Assembly (NCBI GenBank): GCA_047629355.1
Contig: JBLHWU010000308.1
Coordinates: 1-6,228, forward strand
Length of the DNA stretch: 6,228 nucleotides
Origin: CAYUNA01 sp047629355
Lineage (GTDB): Bacteria; Bacteroidota; Bacteroidia; Chitinophagales; Saprospiraceae
Reading direction: 5' to 3'
Below the pieces are notes generated by a model. It did not search any database and was not told the DNA's origin. It worked only from the letters and a program-made list of their open reading frames with translations. Shown in pieces: positions 5,296-6,228 of this stretch. How positions within the stretch are numbered: the stretch's first letter is position 1; every line of letters starts with the position of its first letter. The position numbers were made by a program, and so were the translations under genes.

Positions 5296-6228
5296 ATGTC
5301 GGGTAAACAAACAGATGGTAACTTCCTTTCGGGACTCAGGGGTTTAGAAAATAATAAATTCCTAATAGTCCTTGCATTTCTATTTTTTTCCAACAACGTT
5401 TTTGGTAACATTTACAACTACACCGTAACCGTCATTGATGAAAATGGGCAGCCGATGATTGGCGTCCTCGTTTTTACAGATGACCAGCAGAAGGTGTACG
5501 ATGTGACAGATTTTGATGGAAAAGTTGTTTTAAAAAATATGAAATACAACTACGTCATCAATTTTCATTACATCGGTTACGAAGATTTGAGGTTGGAATT
5601 TTTTGAAATTAGAAATACCGGAGGCATTGTACGGATGCAAGTGCAAGCAATTACGACTCAAGAAATTGTCGTGATTGGACGGCGCGATGATATTCCTGAA
5701 AATGTTCCTTACCACATTCAAAAAGTTGATAAAAAAGATATTGCCTTAACCAATTCCCAAACGGCAGCGGATGCTTTGCGCGACCACGGTGGTGTGTTTA
5801 TCCAAAAAAGTCAGATGGGTGGTGGTAGTCCGATTGTGCGGGGATTTGAGGCCAATCGGGTGCTGTTGGTGGTTGATGGTGTACGGTTGAATAATGCGAT
5901 TTATCGGGATGGGCACTTACAAAATGCGATTACGATTGACAATTCAATGCTAGAACGAATTGAGGTTATTTATGGGCCAGGCTCGCTTATGTATGGAAGT
6001 GATGCGCTGGGTGGCGTGGTGCATTTTCGAAGTAAAGACCCGAAGTTGCATTTTGCCAATTCGGAAGGAAAATCCTTAGAAGGAAATGCTTATACCCGTT
6101 ATTCTTCTGCGAATACAGAAGTAACAACGCACGTAGATTTGAATTATGGAACGGATAAATGGGCATCTCTATCCAGTTTTTCGTTTACCAGTTTTGGAGA
6201 TTTACGCGCGGGTAGCAATCGCCCTGAA
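5296..6228 (+). CDS. TonB-dependent outer-membrane receptor, 5' part
   Basis: N-terminal 311 residues of a TonB-dependent receptor, open in frame to the window edge; the beta-barrel is mostly outside. It imports an unknown ligand across the outer membrane using TonB-ExbBD energy. Order: a polar 20-residue N-terminus; a signal-peptide core (21-37, KFLIVLAFLFFSNNVFG); a carboxypeptidase-regulatory-like beta domain (about 42-115, VTVIDENGQPMIGVLVFTD); a possible TonB-box-like segment EIVVIG (123-128); the plug domain (about 137-247) with IVRGFEANRVLLVVDGVRLN (180-199), LERIEVIYGPGSLMYGSDAL (219-238) and GGVVHFRSKDP; then the first barrel strands. The plug resembles haem- and siderophore-type receptors, in particular NAIYRDGHLQN (200-210), but this does not fix the ligand. 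ATG 5296 is the first start after an in-frame stop at 5275-5277, and no later ATG precedes the hydrophobic core. No Shine-Dalgarno sequence. No SusD partner can be judged because the 3' side is missing. Confidence 0.93.
   Translation, partial: MSGKQTDGNFLSGLRGLENNKFLIVLAFLFFSNNVFGNIYNYTVTVIDENGQPMIGVLVFTDDQQKVYDVTDFDGKVVLKNMKYNYVINFHYIGYEDLRLEFFEIRNTGGIVRMQVQAITTQEIVVIGRRDDIPENVPYHIQKVDKKDIALTNSQTAADALRDHGGVFIQKSQMGGGSPIVRGFEANRVLLVVDGVRLNNAIYRDGHLQNAITIDNSMLERIEVIYGPGSLMYGSDALGGVVHFRSKDPKLHFANSEGKSLEGNAYTRYSSANTEVTTHVDLNYGTDKWASLSSFSFTSFGDLRAGSNRPE

Noticed and set aside
3762..5296. Operon of hydrolase, kinase and receptor
   Set aside because: Gaps of 82 and 298 nt both contain hairpins or terminator-like sequence, so co-transcription is not supported by the sequence.
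5530..5721. 63-codon minus-strand ORF within the TonB receptor
   Set aside because: It is antisense to the carboxypeptidase-like and plug-coding sequence and has no independent support.

Overview
The window looks like chromosome from a low-GC member of the Bacteroidota, possibly a Saprospiria-type relative; the exact lineage is a guess. Four things point this way. There is a TonB-dependent receptor with an N-terminal carboxypeptidase-regulatory-like domain. The histidine kinase has an H-box of the form AHQLGTPISG. Three of the four genes have no Shine-Dalgarno sequence before their starts. The best promoter candidate matches the Bacteroidota -7 motif TAnnTTTG. No RNA gene, CRISPR array, transposase or phage gene was found.

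Layout. Positions 1-431 are non-coding and hold a small hairpin, the first copy of a ~165-bp fold-back repeat, and a strong bidirectional terminator. Positions 432-1763 (minus strand) carry an intact UDP-glucose 6-dehydrogenase. Immediately upstream of it lies a second, diverged copy of the fold-back repeat (about 1836-2005), followed by ~730 bp of very AT-rich non-coding DNA with several hairpins. On the plus strand come a DUF3089 alpha/beta-hydrolase-like lipoprotein (2735-3763), a membrane histidine kinase without a neighbouring response regulator (3846-4997), and the 5' part of a TonB-dependent outer-membrane receptor (5296 to the window end).

The genes do not form an obvious pathway. ugd makes UDP-glucuronate for surface polysaccharide but stands alone here. 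The hydrolase, kinase and receptor are same-strand neighbours, each separated by hairpins or terminator-like sequence, so they are more likely separate transcription units than one operon. All three act at the cell envelope.

The most interesting non-coding feature is the pair of fold-back repeats that bracket ugd. Each is one long imperfect palindrome ending in TA. The two copies share a compensatory base-pair change, and each sits between extra inverted flanks, as if inserted into the loop of an existing hairpin. The second is a perfect 33-nt palindrome between the hydrolase and the kinase, made of two tandem AATCA-N3-TGATT units. Nothing seen amounts to a clearly new multi-gene system.
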